Below are positions 47,645 to 57,525 of a stretch of DNA of 64,000 nucleotides, piece by piece. Under the pieces are notes generated by a model. That model did not search any database. It was not told where the DNA came from and saw only the letters and a program-made list of their open reading frames with translations. Location of the stretch: assembly GCA_946811695.1 (NCBI GenBank), contig OX328127.1:44475609-44539608 (forward strand), read 5' to 3'. This DNA is from Gonocerus acuteangulatus. Its lineage: Eukaryota; Arthropoda; Insecta; Hemiptera; Coreidae. Position 1 is the stretch's first letter; each line of letters starts with the position of its first letter. A program made the translations under genes and the position numbers.

Positions 47645-48786
47645 GAGTACGTTTACACTTGATAGTTATTGCAGGATATTTATGTCAGTATATATATGTA
47701 TCGGATAGATATTCTCTTGCAAGTTTACATACGGAGAGAAATAGCTAGACATTTATATCATGGATATCTATAGGACAGTTCTGGATTTGCGATAAATGTA
47801 CGGCCCTTTTACACTCATACATATATGTCCTGTGTAGTCCATTCTGCTAACAATGAAGAAAGTATCGAAACGCAAAATCGCAGCCTGTGTAATTATTATA
47901 AAAATGTTGGAAATAAAAAAAAAAAACGTTCTGCATGGGTTTGAGAATGGATTTCGAGACGGGAAAAATTAGGTTTCTTCAGTCAATTAATGTCTGAGCT
48001 CTGTATCAAGGATCCAGCACTGTTTTCGAATTTTTTAAGAATGAAACAAGCAGATTTCGAAAAGCTTGCTTGTAAAATAGGTCCTCTTATATCAAAGCAA
48101 GATACAAAATTCAGAAAGGCTAAGTTTAACAGAATGAATAGCTCCAGCATTACGATTTTTAGCATCGGTGAGTAGGTATTTACTTGATGAAATAATATTT
48201 TATATTATAAAATTTTATTAATATGAACTATGTTTTGAAACTGTACACTTGATATATTTCACAATTGCATTGGTTTTTTTAATTTTAATTTTTAATTTCT
48301 TCGGTAGTTGTACTGAAAGCTTCGACCATTTCCGTTAAAGCATGCTGTTGTTTTTTTTTATTCTATCTTTATAAGTAATACGCTTAACGTCCCACAGCTC
48401 CGGTGTACTTTGCTAAATATTGATAAGTTCTATAACATCAACTTTTAACCAGTCTTTTTTATCCCCCATATTGCAAGAGAAAAGTAGACGAACTGTTAAA
48501 ACTCCAGCGCTAAATCAAATAGTTCTGTTGAAACTAGCAAATAATCAGTGTTTACATCGGTTGGTATAGAAGTGTCGACAATACAGCTAGAAACCAAGAT
48601 ATTTCTCCTTGACATTTATTCTTTTCTTTATAATCAGTGTTTACACCTGACGGTATAGAAGTGTCGCCACTTATAGCCCGTGATAGAAATATATAAAGCA
48701 GACATAAATTGTTCATGGTTTACATTAGTCAAAATTTCTCTCTGATAAAAATATCCTGCAATAACTATCCCAGTGTAAACGCACCC
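47645..48786 (+). mobile_element. PIF/Harbinger transposon relic
   Basis: Inverted ends: left tacgtttacacttgatagtt followed by attgcaggatatttatgtca; right in reverse complement gggtgcgtttacactgggat followed by agttattgcaggatattttt. Within lies an N-terminal Harbinger-like transposase fragment. Additional end-like words near 48550-48660 suggest a second, nested or partly duplicated end. The three-base target duplication could not be fixed. Confidence 0.6.
47945..48175 (+). pseudogene. Harbinger-type transposase N-terminal fragment
   Basis: The frame reads SRREKLGFFSQLMSELCIKD, then PALFSNFLRMKQADFEKLAC and KIGPLISKQDTKFRKA, ending FSIGE and a stop. This is the order expected in the N-terminal region of PIF/Harbinger transposases (HARBI1-like): RRxxLG, L..ED..xF.NFLRM...F..LL..IGP.I..QDT..R.AI....RL..TLRFLATG. 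Frame closure upstream (TGA at 47942-47944) and the stop directly after FSIGE leave out the DDE catalytic domain, of which I see nothing downstream. A gtgagt at the end could mimic a splice donor. Confidence 0.6.
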
Positions 48787-48789
48787 TTA

Positions 48790-49280
48790 CATTTAAGAAA
48801 AAAAAAACTGAGAAAGTATTCATTTAGGATTGATTTTGAAACACGTTATTATTCTTTCGTTTGTCGTGTCGTCACTAAAACTGGTTTAGCAGGAGGGGAG
48901 AGTGGATTGTTATAAAGAGGGTAGCACTACTGGTTTAGAAGTTACCCCCTTCCCAGATGCTTTGTTTAAAAAGGGATGGTTTAAAAAATTCTCCAGAACA
49001 ACATTCTACACAATAAAAATAATTGGTTTTAATTTATTCATTTCATATTTATTTTCCCCCATAGAAAGCAGACCATAAGGAAGTCCATAAGGATTATTTG
49101 CACACAACCACTCATTTAAATGATACACATATGCCTAATAATGTCTTCCCTGTTATTAAATGGGTAAAAATAGTAAAATAACGAAACATCACAATATAAA
49201 AAAATATCTTCCACTTTTTCTTGCTTCTTTTTCTGGCAGGGGGTCGATAAAGCAGTACACTCTTTGTTCACTTTCACCAC
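48790..49280. other. No supported gene
   Basis: AT-rich with an A run near 48800; nothing recognised. Confidence 0.45.
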
Positions 49281-49284
49281 TTTA

Positions 49285-49330
49285 TTTGGTATGTTTCGCC
49301 CGACATGTTTCGTGCCTTTTCGCAAGGTCA
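49285..49330 (-). ncRNA. Decayed hammerhead-like motif
   Basis: In reverse: cttgcga (degenerate first box), aaggcac, gaaacatgtcgggcg. The second box and the ACATGT stem III with a gtc triplet are Penelope-type, but the first box is broken and stem II is poor. Confidence 0.3.
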
Positions 49331-49338
49331 AAGATAAT

Positions 49339-49436
49339 AAAAAAAAAAAAATTCACCCCCGTAACAGGCCACGAGGGCCCTGAGGGGCAGATACTGTAGA
49401 GGTATCTGATTCATGATCATACAGCACACTAGGAAA
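49339..49436 (-). repeat. SINE-1, 5'-truncated copy with target duplication
   Basis: Flanked by a 12-base direct repeat, gtcaaagataat (49327-49338 and 49437-49448). In reverse the copy keeps only the last ~100 bases: gaatcagatacctctacagt, tgcccctcagggccctcgtg and gcctgttacgggg, then a T tract. 5' truncation plus a target duplication is the signature of target-primed insertion. Confidence 0.85.
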
Positions 49437-49561
49437 GTCAAAGATAATGCTTATAGGAAAAATATAAACTCATGAAAATCTTTTATTTTCCATACAACTT
49501 TTTAGAGGGAATTTTTATTTATTTCTGAGCCATATCATTTTTGTTTTATATGCTGAACGGT

Positions 49562-49760
49562 TAAATTACATTTTCCGAAGGAATGTAGGTAGCTATCAAC
49601 ATTGCACATTGTCTTCATCGATCCTACCTCTAAGATACCAAAAATAACCTCCTTTAAAATGTATAAATATATATGTATGCCCAAATTATTAATTCTCTGT
49701 GCCAGCTGTAGTTTTTGCTTCCTTGCTCAAAAACTTTATATAATGTGCACAACTATTGAG
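49562..49760 (+). repeat. Family F repeat
   Basis: acattttccgaaggaatgta, tcttcatcgatcctacctct, and tgccagctgtagtttttgct in the order seen at 31121-31300. Confidence 0.5.
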
Positions 49761-49833
49761 AAAGATGTATAGTGAAAATAACCATAATCGGTGCACTAAG
49801 AGTAGAAGTATACCTCACCAAAGGCCAGCCACC

Positions 49834-49884
49834 AAATTGTGTTTATGTACATTTATACTTTATAAATGTACATAAACAGAATTT
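49834..49884. repeat. Short hairpin, arms ~24 bp
   Basis: gtttatgtacatttata (49841-49857), 3-base loop, and its exact complement 49861-49877; pairing extends outward with one mismatch. Confidence 0.85.
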
Positions 49885-50220
49885 TGTGTAATCACAAAAC
49901 TAGTTATACAGGGTGTCCCAGTATATGTGTCCACCCCCTTTTCCTCCTAGAGTTGTTGGAATTTCGAAATGAAACTTGGTAGGTCTTAGTTATGTTGCAT
50001 GAGATTACTTTTGAAGGTTTAGTTGACTTCGTAACATTCTCCAGTTTTTCTCCAGCGCATCTAACTCTTGATTTTCCAATGGCGGCAGGTATTTTTTATG
50101 ACGAATTCTGATAGAAAATTTAATTTTAAGACTAATTTATTCCGAGACATCTTTTGATCCGACGCACCGTTTGCGCGTAAAACGCAAAAAACTGAAAAAT
50201 ATCGCCCTTTTGTAGACATT

Positions 50221-50392
50221 TATTTATTTATTTATTCAGAATTCACAACAATGTAAAAATACATTTCCAGTAAAAAGATACATGTGAATGTGTCTTGAAG
50301 CTCGTGAGGAGGGAAGCTGCACAGTTGCAGTACCCACAGGGCAGAGAGATTAATATTGTAGTAACTACTCCTTACTATTTATAACTATAAAT
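50221..50392 (-). mobile_element. Insertion in the left arm of the foldback, likely a short retroposon
   Basis: Absent from the corresponding place in the right arm (around 51460). It starts with (TTTA)n, which is an (AAAT)-type tail on the - strand, and ends near tttataactataaattcc. The body has no head that I recognise. It dates after formation of the inverted arms. Confidence 0.6.
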
Positions 50393-50639
50393 TCCTATTT
50401 ATCACTGAAACCAAGCCTTGTACGTAAAAACACCTCAATGTAAACGTTGTAGCCTATTAATTTTCCTTTCAAATGATACCAATATCAAAGTTGTAGATTA
50501 AATATTTAACGGGGTATTATGAATGAAAACAAAGGCAATTTTTTTTTTTAGTTTTATGATATAATAATTTCTTATGTAAAGATGGAATGGTTGGGATTCG
50601 GCTAAATAAACCTCAATATGATTTTGTTTTAAAAAATCT

Positions 50640-50692
50640 ATATTTCGAACGTTTCGGCTACTCATTGGTAGCCTTCGTCAGCTAAAATGACA
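50640..50692 (-). ncRNA. Hammerhead-like ribozyme motif in the foldback centre
   Basis: On the - strand: ctgacga (50675-50681; the seventh core base is variable in hammerheads), an extra A, stem II ggctac/gtagcc with a six-base loop, gaaac (50651-50655), cleavage triplet gtt (50648-50650), then cgaaat able to pair partly with the attttag 5' strand. All conserved core bases are present. The extra base before stem II is shared with the other copies. Confidence 0.55.
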
Positions 50693-50890
50693 AAAAAAGA
50701 AATTAATACAAAAACAAAAAAAAAATTATGATTGTGATAGGTAACACTTAATTGGTACTACATACCAATAGAAATGCCGAGCGGCAGAGGAAGACCAAGG
50801 TTGGCAATTAAGTAACCATTGTAGAGTGTCTAAGGAGAGAAGGAATCTACTGGGGTATAAGTAAGTGAAAACAGCAGGTGGTGGGGGAAA

Positions 50891-50956
50891 TGTCGGTAAG
50901 GATCAAAAAGCATGTTTATGACATGTCGGTAAGGATCAAAAGGCATGTTTATGACA
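50891..50956 (+). repeat. 33 bp tandem duplication
   Basis: Units 50891-50923 and 50924-50956, each tgtcggtaaggatcaaaa then a/g and gcatgtttatgaca; one difference. Confidence 0.9.
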
Positions 50957-51214
50957 TATTTATGACAGGAAAGGAGAAAAAGGTGTTAATGGAAGGATAC
51001 CCAAGGGGCATGGTAAAAATCTAGGTGGGAGGTCGGGAGAGTATTTGGAAAATATTAGCGTACATAGGAGAAATGCCTTGTTGGTCAGGCAAGGCATTTC
51101 TCCTATGTACGCTAATATTTTCCAAATACTCTCCCGACCTCCCACCTAGATTTTTACCATGCCCCTTGGGTATCCTTCCATTAACACCTTTTTCTCCTTT
51201 CCTGTCATAAATAT
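50956..51214. repeat. Palindrome, 125 bp arms identical by eye, 9-base loop
   Basis: Arms 50956-51080 and 51090-51214 are exact reverse complements as far as I can check by eye; loop ttggtcagg (51081-51089). As a result the two strands give the same 61-residue frame apart from the loop. It sits at the centre of the larger TA-flanked foldback. Confidence 0.9.
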
Positions 51215-51764
51215 TTCCTGTAAAATAAGTACTTTTTTTATTGTTTATGTCAGCTACTTTTTTTTCTATTCATATCGATTTTCTGAATTGTTACTTTTTA
51301 AAACTTTTAAGGTATATTTTTCATTCATAACATCCCGTTAAATATTAAACCTGCAACTTTGATCTTGAAAAGAAAACCTGAAAGGAAAATTATAGGCTAC
51401 AACGTTTGTATCGAGGTGTTTTTACGTAAAAGGCTTGGTTTCAGTGATAAATAGGCATTTGTCTACAAAAGGGCGATATTTTTCAGTTTTTTGCGTTTTA
51501 CGCGCAAACGGTGCGTCGGATCAAAAGATGTCTCGGAATAAATTAGTCTTAAAATTAAATTTTCTATCAGAATTCGTCATAAAAAATACCTGTCGCCATT
51601 AGAAAATCAAGAGTTAGATGCGCTGGAGAATGTTACAAAGTCAACTAAACCTTTAAAAGAAACCTCATGCAACATAGCTGAGACCTACCAAGCTTCATTT
51701 AGAAATTCCAAAAACTCTAGGAGAAAAAGGGGGTGGACACATATACTGGGACACCCTGTATATT

Positions 51765-52420
51765 ATATACCTTTTCTAAAATAGTAAATATACGTAGGTG
51801 TATATTTATCGGAAAAAATATTATTTATTAGATATTTATTATATTAACATCGTTTTTTCATGGACACTCCTCGGCAATGTAGGTTAAACTAACAACCACC
51901 GAGGAAAGTGCTTGGTTTACGCAGTTCGCGGGACAAACTTTTTTTTATAAACAACGTTGCCCCGAGTATTGTAATCATGTTCATAGACTTCATTTCTTTT
52001 TCTGGGCCTCTTACGACCTGAATTGTAAGACAATTAAATTCTAAATTACTTTTATAAAAGTTTTATTTTATCTCACACACATGCCGTTCAATAGATTGCG
52101 ATGGACAGGACAATAACTAGGTATCTAGCAATAGATATGTCTGACCTAAATACATTTGCTTTAAGATATAGTCGAGCCATTTGACAAGACGCTGAGTATG
52201 CCTCGGGTGAAAAGCTGGTTCCAATCCGTGTGTGTGGTGTATGGTGGGTTGATTTGTTTCATCTAGTTAAAAAAAGTCCCTATTTCAACAGTGATGTTTT
52301 TTTTTCTCTCTATAGAGAGGCGGCTTATTCGGCACTTCCTATGCATTGTAACATACAATGTTTTTTGTTTTGCTTTTTTCGCAAAAATTTGCTTAAGCAG
52401 TGACTAAACTGGAAAAAAAC
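51765..52420. other. No supported gene
   Basis: AT-rich. A small edge (ccgaggaaagtgcttggttt at about 51899) resembles the family C/E termini. Confidence 0.45.
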
Positions 52421-52559
52421 CGTCACAAAAAAGGATCCGCTAGAGTTCGCTCATGCGCCATGTCCATGTACGAAGAAGAAGACTGTATGTGTCATAAAAA
52501 TGTGTCCGCTGGCGTTCGCGCATGCGTAGTGGTCATGTACGAAAAAGATTACTGTATGT
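52421..52559 (+). repeat. 69-70 bp tandem duplication, frame-preserving
   Basis: Units 52421-52489 and 52490-52559 share gtcayaaaaa, tccgctrgmgttcgc, catgcg and tcatgtacgaa/gactgtatgt positions. In one frame both units encode similar 23-residue peptides (SARVRSCAMSMYEEEDCM and SAGVRACVVVMYEKDYCM). The period is a near multiple of three, which may be chance. Confidence 0.7.
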
Positions 52560-52719
52560 TATACAGTACATTACATAGGTTTATCGGGTGGACCTAAAGC
52601 ATATTTATGTTCCTGAATTTGAGCAGAAGGCTCTAAACGAAATAACTTTTTATTTTTTTCTTTTTTTTTCATTTCAATATAAAATATTAAAATTGATTTA
52701 CAAAATATTTTCGTTATAG

Positions 52720-52721
<2 letters not shown>

Positions 52722-52775
<54 letters not shown>

Positions 52776-52787
52776 TATAGTTATTGT

Positions 52788-52880
<93 letters not shown>
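52722..52880. repeat. (TA)n and (AC)n microsatellite cluster
   Basis: Two TA blocks followed by about 30 AC units ending at about 52877. Confidence 0.95.
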
Positions 52881-52884
52881 GTTT

Positions 52885-53450
52885 GCGGTTTAGCTGAGGG
52901 ATGTGCTCAATTTACCCAGCTTATACCAGACAACGGAGTTATAGAGTGTTACTGTTAGTGCTATATAATGAGAATTATAAATATTCACGTTGCATAGACC
53001 TTATCAGAATAGGAAAAATATGAAGACAAAACAGAGCCCTGACCAGTAGGCGGCTGACTGGACAGCTTGCGATGATACAGCAAAACAGTCCAAGACAGCA
53101 GATGTGACACGCCCGTTGTCCTGTTGGTTCAACATGTCATGTACTTCGGTCTACATGCTCCGAATACGAATTATAATTTTTACACAGAGAAAAGATTATT
53201 CAGTTTAAGGTCTTAAGAGTATAATAACTTTTATTTTGCATAACAAATCTTATTTTAGCATTTAAAATATTCTTTTTATGTAGGAGATAAAAAAATATGC
53301 TCACACACACCCACATACTAATACAGATACATACAAATTCTTCTGGAGAATTACCCAAAACATATTTAACATTCTTCTGATTTCTTTCGAATGCTTAGGA
53401 TAGATATAGTAGTTTCGAACAAAATACCAAATCAAAACTATTATTCTACA
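52885..53450. other. No recognisable feature
   Basis: AT-rich, nothing supported. Confidence 0.5.
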
Positions 53451-53454
53451 CATT

Positions 53455-53498
53455 ACGCCCGATATGTTTTCTACTTTCATCGCCTCTTCAGGAACATT
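53455..53498 (-). ncRNA. Decayed hammerhead-like motif
   Basis: In reverse: cctgaagaggcgatgaaagt, agaaaacatatcgggcg. The ctgaaga box is acceptable, but the second box carries an extra A, stem II pairing is weak and the ACATAT stem III is imperfect. Resembles the 49285 remnant. Confidence 0.3.
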
Positions 53499-53499
53499 C

Positions 53500-53997
53500 T
53501 TACAGTTATTTCTATTTTTTTTTTATTTATTTATTTCTTTTTTAACGAATGAACAAATATATATATTATAAGATGGTGAACCTTTATTTCACAATGTATT
53601 TTATGAGACAGACGGAAAAATTCCATTAAACTACAAATTATTCTCTAATATCCCTTCAATTCGCTCTAAATGTTTTGCAAGTTTTACCTTCCCTTATTAT
53701 CATACCAGTAAATGTGGATTATTCTTTAGAATTTTCTTTGTTTTAAATTCTGCCTTCCTCAATTTCGCTGAAATCGATATATTAATGTTTTAAAATTTTG
53801 TTTCTAGTTTTATCTGCCGTTATTATCATTAAATATGGATTATCATTTAGAAATTTCGTTGTTTTAAATTCTGCCTTTCTCAATTTCTCTGCAATGGATA
53901 GATTAATATGTTTTCGAATTTTGTGTAGAGCGACATAAAGGGTTATTAAAGAATAACGTGTGGTAAATGAAATTTGATCTTCTCCAAAATAAAATAT
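53500..53997. other. AT-rich with internal duplication, no gene seen
   Basis: The segment ttctttgttttaaattctgc occurs in similar form at about 53737 and 53858 with similar surroundings, a diverged direct duplication of roughly 120 bp. Confidence 0.4.
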
Positions 53998-54284
53998 ATT
54001 ATAAGAGGGGCAAATACTGTAGAGATATCTGATTCTCGACCACACGGCACACTATGGAGATAGTGTGGCTAGTACTATGCTCTGGCCGCCTGATTTTTTC
54101 CTTTGCATGTACCCATTAATTAATCAAAGGCTGGGTGAGCCTGAGGACTATCGTGGACCCCAAATCCAACCCTCGAACGACGACATTAGAAGATAAATAT
54201 CTTTACCTCACGCTCGGGTTTTGAACTCGGGTCCTCCAGTTCATTAAAACCACTCTACCGCTCTACCACTGAGCTAACGTCGCC

Positions 54285-54290
<6 letters not shown>
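53998..54290 (-). repeat. SINE-1 copy
   Basis: In reverse: head ggcgacgttagctcagtggt with agagcggtagagtggtttta, B box ggacccgagttcaaaaccc (degenerate), CGAACGACGAC-type and gctcacccagcctttgatta blocks, the caggcggccagagcatagta block, and atcagatatctctacagtat near the end. Its 3' terminal cctgttacggg block is lacking. Confidence 0.7.

Positions 54291-54291
<1 letters not shown>

Positions 54292-54334
<43 letters not shown>
54292..54334. repeat. (TA)n microsatellite
   Basis: TA tract abutting the SINE-1 head. Confidence 0.9.
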
Positions 54335-54337
<3 letters not shown>

Positions 54338-54399
54338 ATACATATAAGGTAGATATAACCTAAATGAACACATTTGAACGGGCAGTTTTTTCATGGCCA

Positions 54400-54500
54400 A
54401 TATGTCATGGAACGATGACACTACCTATCTGCATTACGTCATCGGGTCGACCTCATGAGCCGGTTTACTAAGGGGGCGGAGGAAACACGCTAAAACCCAG
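54400..54500 (+). repeat. Family C terminal fragment
   Basis: acgtcatcgggtcgacctca, tgagccggtttac and gaggaaacacgctaaaa match the end of family C (compare 63480-63555). Confidence 0.5.
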
Positions 54501-54504
54501 CCAA

Positions 54505-55565
54505 TAAAAACAAAAAGACAATGAAAAAATTAGTTTTATCACCTAACCCATAAAGGAACCCGTTCCAAGATAAATAAATGAAATCCATCCGGCAACAACC
54601 TGTTTGTGGGGTAGATAATACTATAATCTTACAAATGGCGTCCTTCATGGACACCCGCATTTGTCGGGGATTTAAAGTAATAAATAGGCAGCGATATTGA
54701 CCTTAACCGCAAGAAAGAGACAGCAACCAGGGATCAGATTGGAGGGGTGGGAGAAGCTTGTCTTTATTTAACCTAGATGTCAGTAGGCCGGCAGCTTTCT
54801 GTCTTACAGTATCCGTTTCGGTGTCTTCCTGTCTTGTCCATCTAAAGCCTGTTCAGTTAGATGGAATAGTTCTATTCCCGCATGCGCGAATTTATGAGAG
54901 GACAACAAGCTACTTTAAACTGAATAAAAACTGATTATGTCTAGGACCAGAGAAGGCTTTGAGAGGTCTGGCAAGGGAGATGGTATTTAATAATTATCTA
55001 TACTTAGCCAAAGCTAAGACTAAAGAAACAATTTAAGCTATAGCCTGTTCATATACCTATATGGTTTAGTTTGGGGGAAAAGGGTCGGGACTATATTCCC
55101 CGTACAAGAAATTGGCGGTAATGATTCTCTCTGTAATATCCTTACCACTAGTAGATTTAAAACGTTTTCGCCTTAGCTTTCGCTAAGTATTAGACACTAT
55201 TTCCTTTGTCTGACCACTCAAAGTGTACTCTTAACCGAGACATAATCAGATTTTATAATGTTCACGTATCGCGTTATTTCGTGAATCGTGAGTTTGCAAA
55301 TGGTGGATCCTTCGGGAATATTTACCTCCGAATTTCCCCCATGCAGAATTGAACTTTTTCGTCTATCTGAACAGCCTATAGTCAAAACCACTATTTTTAG
55401 ATATAAAATGATTGCCCGCCTTATATAAAATTATTCTTCAGCAAGGTGGATAATATACACAGCACTACTGAATAATGTGCTTAAGCTAACCTATATAAAT
55501 GTAATAATAAACAAAAATAGTTTTTCTCTTTTTTTAATTTGGTTTGAGAGTCCTGAAATGAAGAA
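54505..55565. other. No supported gene
   Basis: Somewhat less AT-rich around 54590-54960; no frame with motifs and no matching repeat. Confidence 0.45.
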
Positions 55566-55569
55566 ATTC

Positions 55570-55645
55570 ACTCTGCTGCTGGCAGGGTTCGAATCCGCAT
55601 GAGAATCCAAGGCATTAGCCACAGGACCACGTAGAGACACCGTTT
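55570..55645 (-). repeat. SINE-3 head
   Basis: In reverse: gtctctacgtggtcctgtgg (A box), attctcatgcggattcgaac (B box region fused or deleted) and cctgccagcagcag. Shorter than the other SINE-3 heads. Confidence 0.5.
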
Positions 55646-55652
55646 ATGTTTA

Positions 55653-55772
<120 letters not shown>

Positions 55773-55774
55773 CC

Positions 55775-56265
55775 TCTGACTAACAACACATAATTAAAAT
55801 TATCTCCTGCTATCGCATCGCATAGAAAACTTAGTAAAACCTATTTCATCTGTAAACTATCATTCTTTATTAATTATATCTTATGGCGTAAGTAAATACC
55901 GTGGAATTTAAAAGCGATAAACGTCTAGTCGTGGTAGAAAGAAACGAGATATTAATGTGGAATGTTCTCACTCTAGTTTAGTATTTGGTAATTTGTTCTG
56001 CCGTCCTTATGTTTTCTTAGGATTCGTATTTTCTATCTTCACAATGAGGCGAAATCCCGCTTTTGGTTAAATTTCGTTTTATTCACAGATTTTATTATTT
56101 AAATTTACAACCGTGAATTTTTTTTGTAGGAAATTTATTAGGATTTTAATGATCATATTTCAGAAAAGTCGAAAACTGCTCTCGCCTGTTTATAAAATAT
56201 CTTTTTATATCTTGTAAAATATACAAAGTCCAAAATTGCTCAAATGCTTATTAAAAAAAAATATT
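55775..56265. other. Unrecognised, with a diverged family C piece
   Basis: Around 56120-56240 gaattttttttgtaggaaat and cagaaaagtcgaaaactgct resemble family C body sequence. Nothing else seen. Confidence 0.35.
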
Positions 56266-56329
56266 TTTTCCACTATAATTTACGTTTGATCCTCCCTCAG
56301 CTATGTTTATTTATCAGCTAATTAAATTT

Positions 56330-56382
56330 CATTACATGACGTTTCGGCCTCAGGGCCATCCTCATAAAACTTCACTCATATG
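56330..56382 (-). ncRNA. Hammerhead-like motif with altered first core base, left
   Basis: On the - strand: atgagga instead of ctgagga, an extra T, stem II ggcc/ggcc with a four-base loop, gaaac, gtc triplet. The C-to-A change at the first core position would break a required core pair, so I expect it to be inactive. Confidence 0.4.
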
Positions 56383-56671
56383 TCAACATATTATTAAACC
56401 TATTTCAACAAGGGCTTGTCATCACTTTTAATCTTGAAACTGCTAACATTTAAATTCTAGTTACATTTAACTAAACAACATTGTGGCAACATGGTCTGTT
56501 GTAGCTTAAATGTTAGAAAAATGTGAAATGTTTTAGTTATAGTAGATGTGACAAACTAAGTCAAATGGTGCTAAGTTAAATGTAACTAGAATTTAAATGT
56601 TAGCAGTTTCAAGATTAAAAGTGATGACAAGCCCTTGTTGAAATAGGTTTAATAATATGTTGACATATGAG

Positions 56672-56716
56672 TGAAGTTTTATGAGGATGGCCCTGAGGCC
56701 GAAACGTCATGTAATA
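56672..56716 (+). ncRNA. Hammerhead-like motif with altered first core base, right
   Basis: Mirror of the 56330 motif: atgagga (56681-56687), gaaac (56701-56705), gtc. The same substitution in both arms shows it predates, or was copied with, the inversion. Confidence 0.4.
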
Positions 56717-56927
56717 AAATTTAATTAGCTGATAAATAAAAATGGCTGAGGGAGGGTCAAACGTAAATTATAGTGGAAATAATTTATACTTCGGAAATTC
56801 CTGTGGATAATCCTTAACATGTCAAAAAAATTTTTTTTTATCTTCCTAAAAGTATCTTTTATAAGGTAGGGATTGTCGGGGTTCGGTCACTGCTACTTAA
56901 TAAAACTACATTTTATCATAAAAATGG

Positions 56928-56985
56928 TTTTATTGTGCCGACGTTTCGGCTTGAACTTCAAGCCTTCATCAGGGCTGTAAAAAAC
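56928..56985 (-). ncRNA. Hammerhead-like ribozyme motif, left arm of the Penelope element
   Basis: On the - strand: gcc (stem I), ctgatga (56966-56972), extra A, stem II ggcttga/tcaagcc with a three-base loop, gaaac (56943-56947), gtc (56940-56942), then ggc to close stem I, followed by an internal loop and U/A pairing. Stem III is the minimal ACGU. Same strand as the nuclease frame, downstream of it. Confidence 0.6.
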
Positions 56986-57009
56986 AAGTAGGACGGATGT
57001 AGTACTGAA

Positions 57010-57013
57010 ATAT

Positions 57014-57064
<51 letters not shown>
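57010..57064. repeat. (TA)n in the left arm
   Basis: TA tract longer than its counterpart in the right arm (58607-58642), the main length difference between the arms. Confidence 0.9.
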
Positions 57065-57069
<5 letters not shown>

Positions 57070-57525
57070 GCCTACAAACATAAATACACATACATATATA
57101 CATACATACATATGTGGAAAAAGACAAAAACATAAAATACTAGAACATAATATATAGAAGTGAACATAATATATAGTGTTTGGAAGAACATAATATATAG
57201 TGTTTGGATTATTAGGAAAACAGATATAAGAATAACAGATTACATATTAGATTAGATATAAGAATAACAATATGGGCTTACCGATGGGAAGATAGAGAAC
57301 TATTCCTCACAAATGCGGGATCATTTCTGACAGTTAATACAGGGAAATATAGGAAGAAAGGAGTTGGTGAGGGGGAGGGGGGTTCTGGACCACCCAATGG
57401 ACAGAGAACATAGAAGATGAAAGAAAGAGCGGCAAAGTACAGTAAGGGGTCATAAAGTCATAAAATGCTGTGTTAATGGAAAGGGAGGCAGGTATAAAGG
57501 GCTATATTGCAGGCGGTATAGGGGA

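Larger units (their letters stand above)
49909..51758. mobile_element. 1.85 kb TA-flanked foldback, mariner-type ends
   Basis: Ends read cagggtgtcccagtatatgt on both strands and are flanked by TA (49907-49908 and 51759-51760), as for Tc1/mariner. The first nine bases equal the consensus start of the mariner ends at 17055/24599, but the rest differs. Arms are long: about 49909-50530 on the left (including a ~172 bp insertion) and about 51317-51758 on the right, matching over some 440 bp. The centre (50531-51316) holds a Penelope-type terminal repeat with a hammerhead motif, a 33 bp tandem duplication and a 125 bp arm palindrome. No transposase is encoded. Confidence 0.8.
56267..56779. mobile_element. 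Inverted pair of Penelope-type terminal repeats
   Basis: Arms 56267-56473 and 56573-56779 pair nearly throughout; the spacer is about 100 bp. Each arm carries a hammerhead-like motif pointing outward, with the same organisation as 30665-31070 but unrelated sequence outside the motif. No coding sequence. It lies less than 100 bp from the next Penelope-like element. Confidence 0.6.

Noticed and set aside
50960..51210. Two identical 61-residue proteins on opposite strands
   Set aside because: A consequence of the perfect palindrome; no motif and no evidence of coding.
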